Shown: piece by piece, positions 12,639 through 19,333 of the stretch
How the letters are laid out: the number at the start of each line of letters is the position of its first letter
Numbering within the stretch: position 1 is the first letter of the stretch
Assembly: GCA_027318675.1 (NCBI GenBank)
Contig: DAHVOT010000012.1
Span: forward strand, 1-19,333
DNA from: an archaeon
Lineage (GTDB): Archaea; Nanobdellota; Nanobdellia; Pacearchaeales; GW2011-AR1
Reading direction: 5' to 3'
DNA length: 19,333 nt
Program-made: the position numbers and the translations under genes
The notes under the pieces: generated by a model
Database searches by the model: none
Told to the model about the DNA's origin: nothing
The model's input: the letters and a program-made list of their open reading frames with translations, nothing else

Positions 12639-13430
12639 ATGGTAATTCATCGTTCATTTAATATTCTTGGGAATGTAGCAATTGTTAATTTTTCTGATAA
12701 TACTAAATTATTAGATAAGAAGAAATTCGCAAAAGAAATAATGAGTAACAATAAGATGATAAAAACTGTTTTGGAAAAATCTGGCCGATTTTCTGGAAGA
12801 TTAAGAAAAATGGAAACAAAGTATATCGCAGGAGATAAAAATAAAGAAGTTTTATACAAAGAGAATAATTGTTCTTTTAGGTTCAATGTAGATACAACTT
12901 ATTTTTCCCCCAGATTAAGCAATGAAAGAAAAGAAATTGCTTTGGAAATAAAAGAGAATTCCACTGTTTTGGTGATGTTTGCAGGTGTTGCACCTTTTTC
13001 AATAGTTATCGCAAAAAATTCTAAACCTAAGGAAATTTACTCAAATGAGCTAAATAGAGAAGCGAATGAATATGCTTTGTTGAATGCAGAATTAAATGGA
13101 GTTAGAAATAAAATAAATTTTGTTAATGGGGATATAAAAAAAGTAGCAGTTAAATTAAAAGAACAAGGAAAGAAATTCGATTTTATTGTTATGCCACGTC
13201 CCAATCTCAAAGAAAGTTTTCTTGAACCTGCATTTATTTTGAGTAAAAAAGGAACAAAGGTATTTTATTATGATTTTTGCAAAGTTGATGAGACAGAAAA
13301 TATTGTTGAAAAAATAAAAAAAGAAGCTTTATCTGCAAAAAAGAAGATTAAAATTTTAAATGTAAAGGCTGCTGGTGAAACTGCGCCATATAAAATTAGG
13401 GTAAGAGTTGACTTTGAAATTTTAAATTAA
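12639..13430 (+). CDS. trm5: tRNA (guanine37-N1)-methyltransferase Trm5, short form
   Basis: Trm5 transfers a methyl group from SAM to N1 of G37 next to the anticodon, preventing frameshifts. Residues 4-75 match the D2 RNA-binding domain (SFNILGNVAIVNF, then KTVLEKSGRFSGRLRKMETKYIAG). CSFRFNVDTTYFSPRLSNER (78-97) is the family signature before the Rossmann fold. Motif I is LVMFAGVAPFSIVIAK (111-126), and NELNREANEYALLNAELN (136-153) binds SAM. IVMPRPNLKESFL occupies the place of the usual N-L/P-P motif. At 263 residues the N-terminal D1 domain, which contacts the tRNA elbow in Methanocaldococcus Trm5, appears to be absent. A Trm5-like TYW2 or wyosine-pathway paralogue is the main alternative. 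The gene has a leaderless promoter and ends in a 4-base convergent overlap. Confidence 0.85.
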   Translation: MVIHRSFNILGNVAIVNFSDNTKLLDKKKFAKEIMSNNKMIKTVLEKSGRFSGRLRKMETKYIAGDKNKEVLYKENNCSFRFNVDTTYFSPRLSNERKEIALEIKENSTVLVMFAGVAPFSIVIAKNSKPKEIYSNELNREANEYALLNAELNGVRNKINFVNGDIKKVAVKLKEQGKKFDFIVMPRPNLKESFLEPAFILSKKGTKVFYYDFCKVDETENIVEKIKKEALSAKKKIKILNVKAAGETAPYKIRVRVDFEILN

Positions 13431-13687
13431 TTAATCGCTTCAAGAGTTTTACCAAGTTCCTCTAGTTCTTTATTGGAATCTTGATCTGCTTCTGAAGGCT
13501 CTTTACCAAAGTTCTTTATTACTTCTTCTAGCTGGTTTATGTTGGTTATTTTGTTTTCATTTAGTTTTTCTGCTGGAACTCCAAAATAATATTTTATTAT
13601 TTCTTTTGATCTTCCTGCTAAATATCCATTTGAAAAAACCCTGTGTGCTTCACAAAATTCATTTAGATATTCTCTATTTACTTCCAT
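13427..13687 (-). CDS. Small acidic hypothetical protein, 86 aa
   Basis: This protein is not recognised. It is likely helical: EVNREYLNEFCEAHRVFSNG at the N-terminus, then a basic-aromatic SKEIIKYYFGVPAEKL, then acidic helices (NKELEELGKTLEAIN). It has one Cys (residue 12). The middle segment NINQLEEVIKNFG resembles a small helix-turn-helix, but too little is conserved to call one. The stop overlaps the trm5 stop by four bases on the opposite strand. A TATA-like TTTTTAAGT on the minus strand (about 13709-13717) gives it a start independent of the HerA-like gene upstream. Confidence 0.55.
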   Translation of the reverse strand: MEVNREYLNEFCEAHRVFSNGYLAGRSKEIIKYYFGVPAEKLNENKITNINQLEEVIKNFGKEPSEADQDSNKELEELGKTLEAIN

Positions 13688-13734
13688 ATATTTTTACAAT
13701 ACTATTTACTTAAAAATATTGCTATTTTTGTTAT

Positions 13735-15045
13735 TTAGAGCTTTTTTTCTGCTCTTAGTGCTGTTGGAGCTTCTCCTCCATGCCAAGTAAATCTTGGGCG
13801 TATTCTCATAGGATAAATTCTTTCAGAATTATCATCTAATATTATTGCAGAACCGTTTAAAGAAGGTAATTCGTCCATATATTGTCTTATGCTTTCAAGA
13901 AGATAGCTTTGCATTATCCTGTTTAAAGCTTCTAAGTCTGTAGCTGAAGTTACCCTGTGAGAGATTACAATATCAGATTGTGTCATAACATCCTTATGAA
14001 TTTGTCCTGGCTGTTGTGTTGCAAGAACTAAGGAAATTCCAGGTTGTCTACCTTCTCTTAATAATTGTGTTAATGCATCTGTTGCAATTGTTTTTCCTTC
14101 AAGTGGAAGAAATTCGTGAGCTTCATCAATAAACATCCATATAAGGGGAGTTTCTTTTTTTTCAGAATAATAGGACATATCTAATCCTTTAGAAACAGCT
14201 TCTATTTCTTCTTTTTTTCTTGCACTCATCCTTTGATTGAACAATTTTCTTGAGATTAAACTTATAACCAATGCTCTTACATTAAAACTTCCTACTGAAT
14301 TGTATATACTTAAATCTAAAACTGTTGTTGTCCCAGCAGTTACAAGATGAGTTATTTTTGTAGGAGAAATTCCTTTTTTTGAAAAAATTCCCCAAGTATT
14401 TGCTGCTTCAAATAATGCAGAAGCTGCATTTTTTATTTCTCTTTCTGTTTTTTCATCTTTTTCAATTTCTTTTATAATATCTTCTATATCGAAACTCTTT
14501 TTTTGGTTTAATTTTGCAATTGTTCTTTCAATAAGAACTGCAACTGGATTTATTATATCTAACCCAAATGTTAATATCCAGTCTTCTGCAGTCATCTCTA
14601 CAACATCTAAAGCGAACTTTTCATCTGCAGGTATTCCTTTTTTTGTATATTCATCATAGAATCCATATGGAACAAAAATTTTAACTTTAAGATTTTTTGG
14701 TTTTAATCCCCATTCATGTAGAAGTTCTTTATCTTTTTCATTTGGATATTTCATTGTCCAATAAATTCCCATTGTATCGAACATGAGAGAAGCAATATTT
14801 TGTGAAACCTCTTTTGGTAAATTGGATAATTCTTCTGCAAGAACTCCGAGAGTATAACTTTTACCACTTCCTCTTTTCCCTGCAACTAAAACAACGTGGC
14901 TTCTTATTACATCCATAAATATTTTATTGCTGAGAGAAGTGTATTGCCCCATTTGAACAAATCCTTTTCCAATATATGCTAAACCTCTATTTTCAAAATT
15001 TTTTTTATCTGAAGAATTTCTTCCAGTTATAATATCATATGGCAT
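13735..15045 (-). CDS. HerA-like (DUF87) ATPase
   Basis: A HerA/FtsK-superfamily P-loop ATPase, usually a hexameric DNA translocase or helicase. After about 45 residues (GLAYIGKGFVQMGQY) comes Walker A, AGKRGSGKSYT (55-65). Walker B is WMFIDEAHEFLP (303-314, Asp307 and Glu308). Then LREGRQPGISLVLATQQPGQIH (329-350) holds the sensor Gln and the arginine-rich strand. The end (RPRFTWHGGEAPTA) is a typical DUF87 C-terminal brace. At 436 residues, with little sequence before Walker A, it lacks most of the N-terminal HAS barrel of true HerA. No NurA nuclease gene is beside it, as there is for resection HerA, so a role in end resection should not be assumed; DNA pumping or segregation are alternatives. 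Confidence 0.85.
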   Translation of the reverse strand: MPYDIITGRNSSDKKNFENRGLAYIGKGFVQMGQYTSLSNKIFMDVIRSHVVLVAGKRGSGKSYTLGVLAEELSNLPKEVSQNIASLMFDTMGIYWTMKYPNEKDKELLHEWGLKPKNLKVKIFVPYGFYDEYTKKGIPADEKFALDVVEMTAEDWILTFGLDIINPVAVLIERTIAKLNQKKSFDIEDIIKEIEKDEKTEREIKNAASALFEAANTWGIFSKKGISPTKITHLVTAGTTTVLDLSIYNSVGSFNVRALVISLISRKLFNQRMSARKKEEIEAVSKGLDMSYYSEKKETPLIWMFIDEAHEFLPLEGKTIATDALTQLLREGRQPGISLVLATQQPGQIHKDVMTQSDIVISHRVTSATDLEALNRIMQSYLLESIRQYMDELPSLNGSAIILDDNSERIYPMRIRPRFTWHGGEAPTALRAEKKL

Positions 15046-15119
15046 TTATCTATTAATTAACTTTAATTTTTAATTGTTTGTTTTTATTGGAACTTGAGAT
15101 GGATTTGAAAACCACAATA

Positions 15120-15128
15120 TTTTTAAAT
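15120..15128 (+). promoter_or_regulatory. TATA box of the thioredoxin-fold protein gene
   Basis: TTTTTAAAT is centred 25 bases before the ATG at 15149. The spacing favours that ATG over the adjacent in-frame GTG at 15146. Confidence 0.6.
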
Positions 15129-15148
15129 GGTTTATTCATACTCTAGTG

Positions 15149-16180
15149 ATGGAAAATAATCCTCGTGAACATGTTGTGCATGTAAATAGGGAAAGAAAAA
15201 AGAGTTTTAGAGATAAACCTTGGATGATTTCAACTATTGTTTTAGCTATCTTAGTTGTATTATTAATCTTTGCAAATGTGTTTAATGTTACTGGTAAATC
15301 TGTTTCAGCAGAAAAAGCAGGAGAGAATCTTCTTAACTTTGCAATTTCTCAGGGACTTGATGCTGAAGTTTCAAGTGTTGAAAATAATGGGACTTTTTAT
15401 TTAGTTACTCTTAGCTTGGAAGGAGAAGAATCTCCTTTTTATGTAACTAAAGATGGAAAATATCTTGTTCCTGCATTATATCCTTTAGAAACTGAAGAAG
15501 AAAACACTAACACTAATACTAACACAAATACTCAAACTCAAGAAATTCCAAAATCTTCTAAACCAACAGTTGATTTGTTTGTTATGAGTCACTGTCCATA
15601 TGGTACTCAAGCAGAGAAAGGTATTATACCTGCAATTGAGGCTTTGGGAGATACAGTTGATTTTAATTTAAGATTTGTATATTATGCAATGCATCCTTCA
15701 TATGGAGAAGTTGAAGAACAAACAAGACAATATTGTATACAAAAAGAACAGGAAACTAAGTTGCTTCCATACTTGAAATGTTTCTTAGGAAAAACAGGAA
15801 CTGCTGCTGATTCTGAAGCATGTTTAACAGAAGTTAAGATAGATAAGACTAAGCTTAATGCATGTGTTACAAAGACAGATAAAGAATTTGCAATCTCAGA
15901 GAATAAAGATGATCAAAGCAAGTGGTTGAGTGGAAGATATCCTCTTTTCAATACTGATAAAGAGCTTAATGAGCTTTATGGAATAGGCGGAAGCCCAACT
16001 CTAGTAATTAATGGAGTTACAGTTAATAGTGCAAGAGATCCAGCTTCATATTTAGATACTATTTGTCAATCATTCAGTGATGGAAATGTCCCTGAAGCTT
16101 GTGCAACAAAGTTATCTGCAACTGCATATAGTGCAGGATTCGGATATAATGCAGGTACTTCCACATCTGCTCAGTGTTAA
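15149..16180 (+). CDS. Membrane-anchored extracytoplasmic thioredoxin-fold (DsbA-like) protein
   Basis: 343 residues from the ATG at 15149. A basic cytoplasmic start (RERKKSFRDK) leads to one membrane helix (about 25-46). A small domain follows (50-115), with a pattern like the pro-domains or PepSY-like folds of secreted proteins (GKSVSAEKAGENLLNFA). Next is an Asn-Thr repeat linker (120-129), then a thioredoxin-like domain beginning VDLFVMSHCPYGTQ (141-154). The active site reads CPYG, so only the first Cys (149) of a CxxC is present. The cis-Pro loop is GGSPTLVING (Pro283). Seven further Cys (196, 211, 225, 239, 306, 318, 343) resemble GILT or DsbG-like proteins with structural disulfides. 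It probably acts outside the membrane in thiol exchange, as a reductase or isomerase, or is purely structural. Confidence 0.8.
   Translation: MENNPREHVVHVNRERKKSFRDKPWMISTIVLAILVVLLIFANVFNVTGKSVSAEKAGENLLNFAISQGLDAEVSSVENNGTFYLVTLSLEGEESPFYVTKDGKYLVPALYPLETEEENTNTNTNTNTQTQEIPKSSKPTVDLFVMSHCPYGTQAEKGIIPAIEALGDTVDFNLRFVYYAMHPSYGEVEEQTRQYCIQKEQETKLLPYLKCFLGKTGTAADSEACLTEVKIDKTKLNACVTKTDKEFAISENKDDQSKWLSGRYPLFNTDKELNELYGIGGSPTLVINGVTVNSARDPASYLDTICQSFSDGNVPEACATKLSATAYSAGFGYNAGTSTSAQC
15503..15532 (+). repeat. Asn-Thr codon repeat (linker)
   Basis: Five tandem copies of an AAC/AAT-ACT/ACA codon pair encode NTNTNTNTNT, followed by QTQ. It separates the membrane-proximal domain from the thioredoxin domain and is probably a flexible linker, possibly glycosylated. 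Such slipping repeats vary in length between strains. Confidence 0.8.
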
Positions 16181-16190
16181 ATTTACTTTA

Positions 16191-16210
16191 ATTTTTTTAG
16201 AATATTTTTT
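16191..16210 (+). terminator. T-rich termination region after the thioredoxin-fold gene
   Basis: Two T tracts (16192-16198 and 16205-16210) begin 12 bases after the stop codon. They lie in the convergent gap before the Memo-like gene and are compatible with intrinsic archaeal termination. Confidence 0.5.
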
Positions 16211-16240
16211 CTTATTTAATATTTCTTGCTTAATTTATAA

Positions 16241-16942
16241 TTAAAAAACAAAACCTGCATAACCTACTACGAAGATTGTATCTCCTGTGATATCTCCTGA
16301 ATTTTTGTATTCTACTAGTTTGGGTCTCCATCCTGTCATTTGGCACATTTTGAAGAGAATTAATAGAGGATAGAGCCCACAGGCATCAATATTTGGAAGT
16401 TCATATTCCTTAAGATTGGCTATTGTCTCAATGGTTATTCTATCTTTTTTTATTGCTTCGCTATACTCTAAAGCATGGCTTAAATCTGTTGAAAATATAA
16501 AGACTGCGTCTTCTTCAAGGAATTGTTTTGCTAAATCTTCTGCCATTTTCATATTTATTTGCCCTACTGCTATTGGAAGTATTTCTTCTACTCCTAATTT
16601 TTGTAGAAATGGTATTTGATTTTCAATCGAGTGTTCGTGGGGTATTTTATTAAATGAATTTTTTGGTATGTTTACTTTTCCAAGAGGAGTTTCAAATTTT
16701 TCCAACACACTAATTCCATTAAAGGTTTGATAGTGCGAAGGACCAAAAATTATTGCTCTCTTTATTTTTTTGTTTTTTAAGAAGGCAAATGTTTTTCCTG
16801 CTATTTCTCCTGAATAAGAATATCCTGCATGAGGAACTATAATTCCATGCACTTCTTTGACATTTAGTATACTTTCTTTAGATAAAAACTGATTAAGCAT
16901 ATTTTCAAGTTTATCTTTCTCAGAAGGAAACCACTCTTTCAT
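16241..16942 (-). CDS. amrB: AmmeMemoRadiSam system protein B (Memo-like)
   Basis: Memo proteins have the fold of LigB-type extradiol dioxygenases and bind a metal. This copy, 233 residues (human MEMO1 is about 300), has VPHAGYSYSG with His38, FGPSHYQTF with His70, TPLGKV, HEHSIENQIPFLQ (102-114), FSTDLSHALEY (Asp153, His156) and DACGLYPL with Cys188. The two His and the Cys correspond to the metal ligands described in human MEMO1, so an active metal site is likely. The N-terminus is short. It diverges from the radical SAM and AMMECR1 genes through a 33-bp promoter. The three families recur together in bacteria and archaea; a nucleic-acid or other small-target modification has been suggested from fold and context but is not demonstrated. 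Confidence 0.92.
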   Translation of the reverse strand: MKEWFPSEKDKLENMLNQFLSKESILNVKEVHGIIVPHAGYSYSGEIAGKTFAFLKNKKIKRAIIFGPSHYQTFNGISVLEKFETPLGKVNIPKNSFNKIPHEHSIENQIPFLQKLGVEEILPIAVGQINMKMAEDLAKQFLEEDAVFIFSTDLSHALEYSEAIKKDRITIETIANLKEYELPNIDACGLYPLLILFKMCQMTGWRPKLVEYKNSGDITGDTIFVVGYAGFVF

Positions 16943-16946
16943 AAAC

Positions 16947-16973
16947 TATTTAATCAATAAAGGATTATAAATT
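16947..16973. promoter_or_regulatory. Overlapping bidirectional promoter of the AmmeMemoRadiSam genes
   Basis: Within the 33-bp gap, TATTTAATC (16947-16955) is centred 25 bases ahead of the radical SAM ATG (16976). ATTATAAATT (16964-16973, read on the minus strand) is centred 26 bases ahead of the Memo ATG (16942). Each TATA box lies in the other's initiation region, so the two directions may compete or be set together. Confidence 0.6.
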
Positions 16974-16975
16974 TT

Positions 16976-17833
16976 ATGCATGAATGTATATTATATAAGA
17001 AGCTTAAAGATGATGAAGTACAATGTATTGCTTGTAATCATAAATGTATTATTGATGAAAATATGAAAGGAATATGCGGTGTTCGGAAGAATGTTAATGG
17101 AAAATTAAATCTTCTGGTTTATGGGTTTATTGCTTCTGAAAATATAGATCCTATTGAAAAAAAGCCGTTATACCATTTTTTACCAAATACAAATACATAT
17201 TCTATTGGGACTGTTGGTTGTAATTTTAAATGTTATTTTTGTCAGAATTATAGAACTTCTCAAGTGAGAGAGAGTATAGGCAAGGAAGTTAGTCCCAAAG
17301 AAATTGTTGACAGAGCATTAAAATCAGGGTGTAAAAGCATTTCTTATACTTATAATGAGCCTACTATTTTTGCAGAATTTGTTAAGGAGGTGGCAGTCAT
17401 TGCAAGAAAAAAAGGGATTAAAAATATTTTAGTCACAAATGGATATATGAGTAAAGAGTGCCTTGATTTTCTTGGAAATTATATTGATGCTATGAATATT
17501 GACTTAAAATCTTCAAATGAAAAATTTTACAATAAAATATGTGGTGCAAAGCTAAGTCCTGTTCTTCATACAATAAAAGATGCATATGATAGAGGAATTC
17601 ATATAGAAATTACAACATTGATTATACCTGGAGAAAATAATTCTGTTCAAGAATTTGAACATATTGCACAATTTATTGCACATATTGACAGAAATATTCC
17701 TTGGCATATTTCTAGATTTTTTCCTATGTATAAAATGAGAGATAAAGAAATTACTTCTTTAGATAGTTTAAAGAAGGCAGAATCAATAGGTAAAAAGTAT
17801 CTTAAAAACGTTTATATTGGTAATGTTTGGTAA
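16976..17833 (+). CDS. amrS: AmmeMemoRadiSam system radical SAM enzyme
   Basis: A 285-residue relative of pyruvate formate-lyase activating enzymes. An N-terminal Cys set, QCIACNHKCII and GICGVR (Cys17, 20, 24, 34), is typical of this subfamily and may bind zinc or iron-sulfur. The radical SAM cluster motif is GCNFKCYFCQNY, with CxxxCxxC at Cys82, Cys86 and Cys89. Other barrel motifs are SYTYNEPTIF (about 123-132), LVTNGYMS, AMNIDLKSS and IEITTLIIPG. WHISRFFPMYKM near the C-terminus is diagnostic. No large glycyl-radical partner is nearby, so it is not a PFL activase. The gene abuts the AMMECR1 gene with no spacer and diverges from Memo. The radical chemistry and substrate are unknown. The start has a correctly placed TATA box. 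Confidence 0.95.
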   Translation: MHECILYKKLKDDEVQCIACNHKCIIDENMKGICGVRKNVNGKLNLLVYGFIASENIDPIEKKPLYHFLPNTNTYSIGTVGCNFKCYFCQNYRTSQVRESIGKEVSPKEIVDRALKSGCKSISYTYNEPTIFAEFVKEVAVIARKKGIKNILVTNGYMSKECLDFLGNYIDAMNIDLKSSNEKFYNKICGAKLSPVLHTIKDAYDRGIHIEITTLIIPGENNSVQEFEHIAQFIAHIDRNIPWHISRFFPMYKMRDKEITSLDSLKKAESIGKKYLKNVYIGNVW

Positions 17834-18367
17834 ATGGCACTTAAATTAACTGAAATTGCAAGAAAGACTCTTGAAGAGTATTTTAAAGGAAAAACATTTA
17901 TCTTAGACGAGCATTCAAGAAGTATTTATGATAAAAGACAAGCTTGTTTTGTAACTTTAACCATTGATGGAAAATTAAGGGGTTGTATTGGTTCTCTTGT
18001 TCCACAGAGGGAGTTATGGAAAGATGTTCAAGAGAATTCAATAAATGCAGCTATTCATGATTTTAGGTTTTCAAAGTTAACAGAAAAAGAGTTGAATAAA
18101 GTTAAAATTGAAATATCTGTTCTTTCTCTTCCTAAACAGATTGAATCTATTAATGAAAAAGATTTACTTATGAGAATTAATCCTGGAAAAGGATATATTC
18201 TTAAGAAAGGAGCTTTTTCTTCAACTTTTTTGCCTCAAGTTTGGGAACAGATACCAGATAAATTAGAATTTTTAGAAAATTTATCTGTTAAAGCAGGATT
18301 AAATAGAAATGCTTGGAAGACTGCAGAACTTTTTTCTTATAGTGTGAATATGGAGAAGGAAAATTAA
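17834..18367 (+). CDS. amrA: AmmeMemoRadiSam system protein A (AMMECR1 domain)
   Basis: 177 residues with the full AMMECR1 fold: ACFVTLTIDGKLRGCIGSL (37-55) containing the invariant LRGCIG, NAAIHDFRFSKLTEKEL (71-87), and KIEISVLSLPKQIES (91-105). Next come NPGKGYILKKGAFSSTFLPQVWEQ (116-139) and LSVKAGLNRNAWKTAELFSYSV (150-171). Cys51 of LRGCIG is the likely functional residue; Cys38 is nearby. The usual DPRF reads DFRF here. Human AMMECR1 is linked to the AMME syndrome; the molecular activity is unknown. The ATG follows the radical SAM stop codon directly (TAA then ATG), indicating translational coupling. The stop overlaps the convergent rfcL stop by four bases. Confidence 0.95.
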   Translation: MALKLTEIARKTLEEYFKGKTFILDEHSRSIYDKRQACFVTLTIDGKLRGCIGSLVPQRELWKDVQENSINAAIHDFRFSKLTEKELNKVKIEISVLSLPKQIESINEKDLLMRINPGKGYILKKGAFSSTFLPQVWEQIPDKLEFLENLSVKAGLNRNAWKTAELFSYSVNMEKEN

Positions 18368-19333
18368 TTTTTAAGGTACTCTAATTCTTCTTCATCTAAT
18401 TTTAATTCTTTAGGTATTTCCGAATTTGAATTAATTATCTGTTTTATTATAGGAAATTCTCTTATTGCTCTTTTTTGACCTATATGCGCATATTCTGCAT
18501 ATTTTGCTGCAATTGATTTTAGTTTCATTGTTTTTTGATTGTTCATCCATATTTTCAATATTCTTGTTGGCTTTTTGTAAGTTGTAAATCCTGTTTTAGG
18601 ATTTTTTTTGGATGAAGCAATTCCATAACTTAAGAATATATTCTCATAAACTAAAAATCTCCAGTATTGCTGTTTGTAAATCCTTCCTCTAAAAATATCT
18701 GTTTTACTTAAAAGATCATATGCTCTTGCAAGCTCTCTCCCTTTATATTCTGAAGGGATATTTTCTTCTACCCATAATATTATTTCATCAATCGGTGTTT
18801 TAACTGAATCAAATATCTTTAATGTGTCATCTGTTGCCTTTTCTTTGAAGATCATCTTCAATGCATTGAATATATCTACTTCCTTGTTTCTTTCATCAAA
18901 ATCAATACTTGAAAGATCTTTCAATTTTGAAATTGTTTGAAGGTCGTTTATAGAAGCTCTTAAGTCTCCTTTTGCTTTAACTGCTATTCTTGTAAGAACT
19001 GAATCTTCAATAAAACACTTTTCTTTCCTTAAAATATCTGCTAGAACTTCTTTTATAATTCTATAATCTATATTTTTTAATTGGACTAATTCAGCTTTTT
19101 TTCTTAATTGATTTAAACTTTTATCCCAAATATCATTTGCAGTGATTATAACCGGATAATGAGTGTATTCTATTAGTTCAACAAATTCACTTAAACCTCC
19201 TCTATCTACAGTTGAAATTCCATCTACTTCATCAACTAATATTATCTTTCCTTGTTTTATGAGTGATTTTTGTTCCATAGCAGGTTTTAATACTTCTTCA
19301 ATTCTTTTTTTATCTATTAAATCAGAAGCATTT
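18364..19333 (-). CDS. rfcL: Replication factor C large subunit, C-terminal part (cut by window edge)
   Basis: RfcL joins RfcS subunits to load the PCNA clamp. The frame is open to the right edge; reading begins NASDLIDKKRIEEVLKPA, matching the xNASDxR-type motif of the family, so the Met at 19278 is internal and the P-loop lies outside. About 322 residues are visible: Walker B IILVDEVDGIS, sensor 1 PVIITANDIWD, sensor 2 KGDLRASINDLQTI, then the helical collar (DEIILWVEENIPSEYKGRELARAYDLLSKTDIFRGRI). The gene ends ELKLDEEELEYLKN without the basic C-terminal extension and PIP box common in larger archaeal RfcL, so this is a compact form. It is convergent with AMMECR1. Confidence 0.93.
   Translation of the reverse strand, partial: NASDLIDKKRIEEVLKPAMEQKSLIKQGKIILVDEVDGISTVDRGGLSEFVELIEYTHYPVIITANDIWDKSLNQLRKKAELVQLKNIDYRIIKEVLADILRKEKCFIEDSVLTRIAVKAKGDLRASINDLQTISKLKDLSSIDFDERNKEVDIFNALKMIFKEKATDDTLKIFDSVKTPIDEIILWVEENIPSEYKGRELARAYDLLSKTDIFRGRIYKQQYWRFLVYENIFLSYGIASSKKNPKTGFTTYKKPTRILKIWMNNQKTMKLKSIAAKYAEYAHIGQKRAIREFPIIKQIINSNSEIPKELKLDEEELEYLKN

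Noticed and set aside
1..19333. CRISPR array, insertion sequence, integrase, attachment site or intein
   Set aside because: No regularly spaced repeats, transposase, recombinase or intein splice motifs were seen in any frame or in the conserved polymerase and ATPase genes.

Overview
The window comes from a strongly AT-rich archaeon. The evidence is a full set of archaeal-type proteins: family B DNA polymerase, FEN1, the clamp-loader large subunit RfcL, TFS, a Cdc48/VAT-type AAA+ ATPase, type II methionine aminopeptidase, a Ser/His signal peptidase, a Trm5-type tRNA methyltransferase and a HerA-like ATPase. TATA boxes lie about 25 bp ahead of most start codons, as expected for leaderless archaeal transcripts. 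Short intergenic gaps, overlapping convergent stops, short versions of several proteins and many small orphan genes suggest a reduced-genome DPANN-type lineage (Woesearchaeota/Pacearchaeota-like). That placement is inferred from protein style, not from a marker tree. Almost every gene ends in TAA.

Layout. 1-392 (minus): the start of a metallophosphoesterase cut by the window edge, and a small orphan. 558-1951 (plus): a winged-helix regulator, a charged orphan, tRNA-Lys(CUU) and another orphan. 2028-3055 (minus): transcription cleavage factor TFS and signal peptidase. 3129-6090 (plus): a regulatory leader (inverted repeats on the predicted transcription start, then a strong hairpin), a zinc-finger/AbrB-type regulator, and the Cdc48 gene one base later. 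Cdc48 is interrupted by a single in-frame TGA at 5455, at the normally invariant glycine after D2 pore loop 1; the frame then stays open for the rest of the protein. 6140-7602: an orphan, then methionine aminopeptidase and a small membrane protein (minus). 7651-10113 (minus): DNA polymerase B. 10163-10940: two divergent orphans with mirror-image promoters. 11000-13430: FEN1, a membrane protein and a short Trm5. 13427-15045 (minus): an orphan and a HerA-like ATPase. 15149-16180 (plus): a membrane-anchored, extracytoplasmic thioredoxin-fold protein. 16241-18367: the three-gene AmmeMemoRadiSam set (Memo, radical SAM enzyme, AMMECR1) around a 33-bp bidirectional promoter. 18364-19333 (minus): most of RfcL, cut by the right edge.

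Functional links. PolB, FEN1 and RfcL belong to the same PCNA-centred replication and Okazaki-fragment machinery; PolB and FEN1 end in visible PIP boxes. TFS, Trm5, tRNA-Lys and methionine aminopeptidase serve gene expression, and signal peptidase plus the thioredoxin-fold protein serve the cell surface. The points most worth following are the interrupted Cdc48 gene with its possible leader regulation, and the AmmeMemoRadiSam trio, a conserved system whose reaction is not, to my knowledge, settled. No CRISPR array, insertion sequence, integrase or attachment site is visible, and no gene-free stretch exceeds 300 bases.
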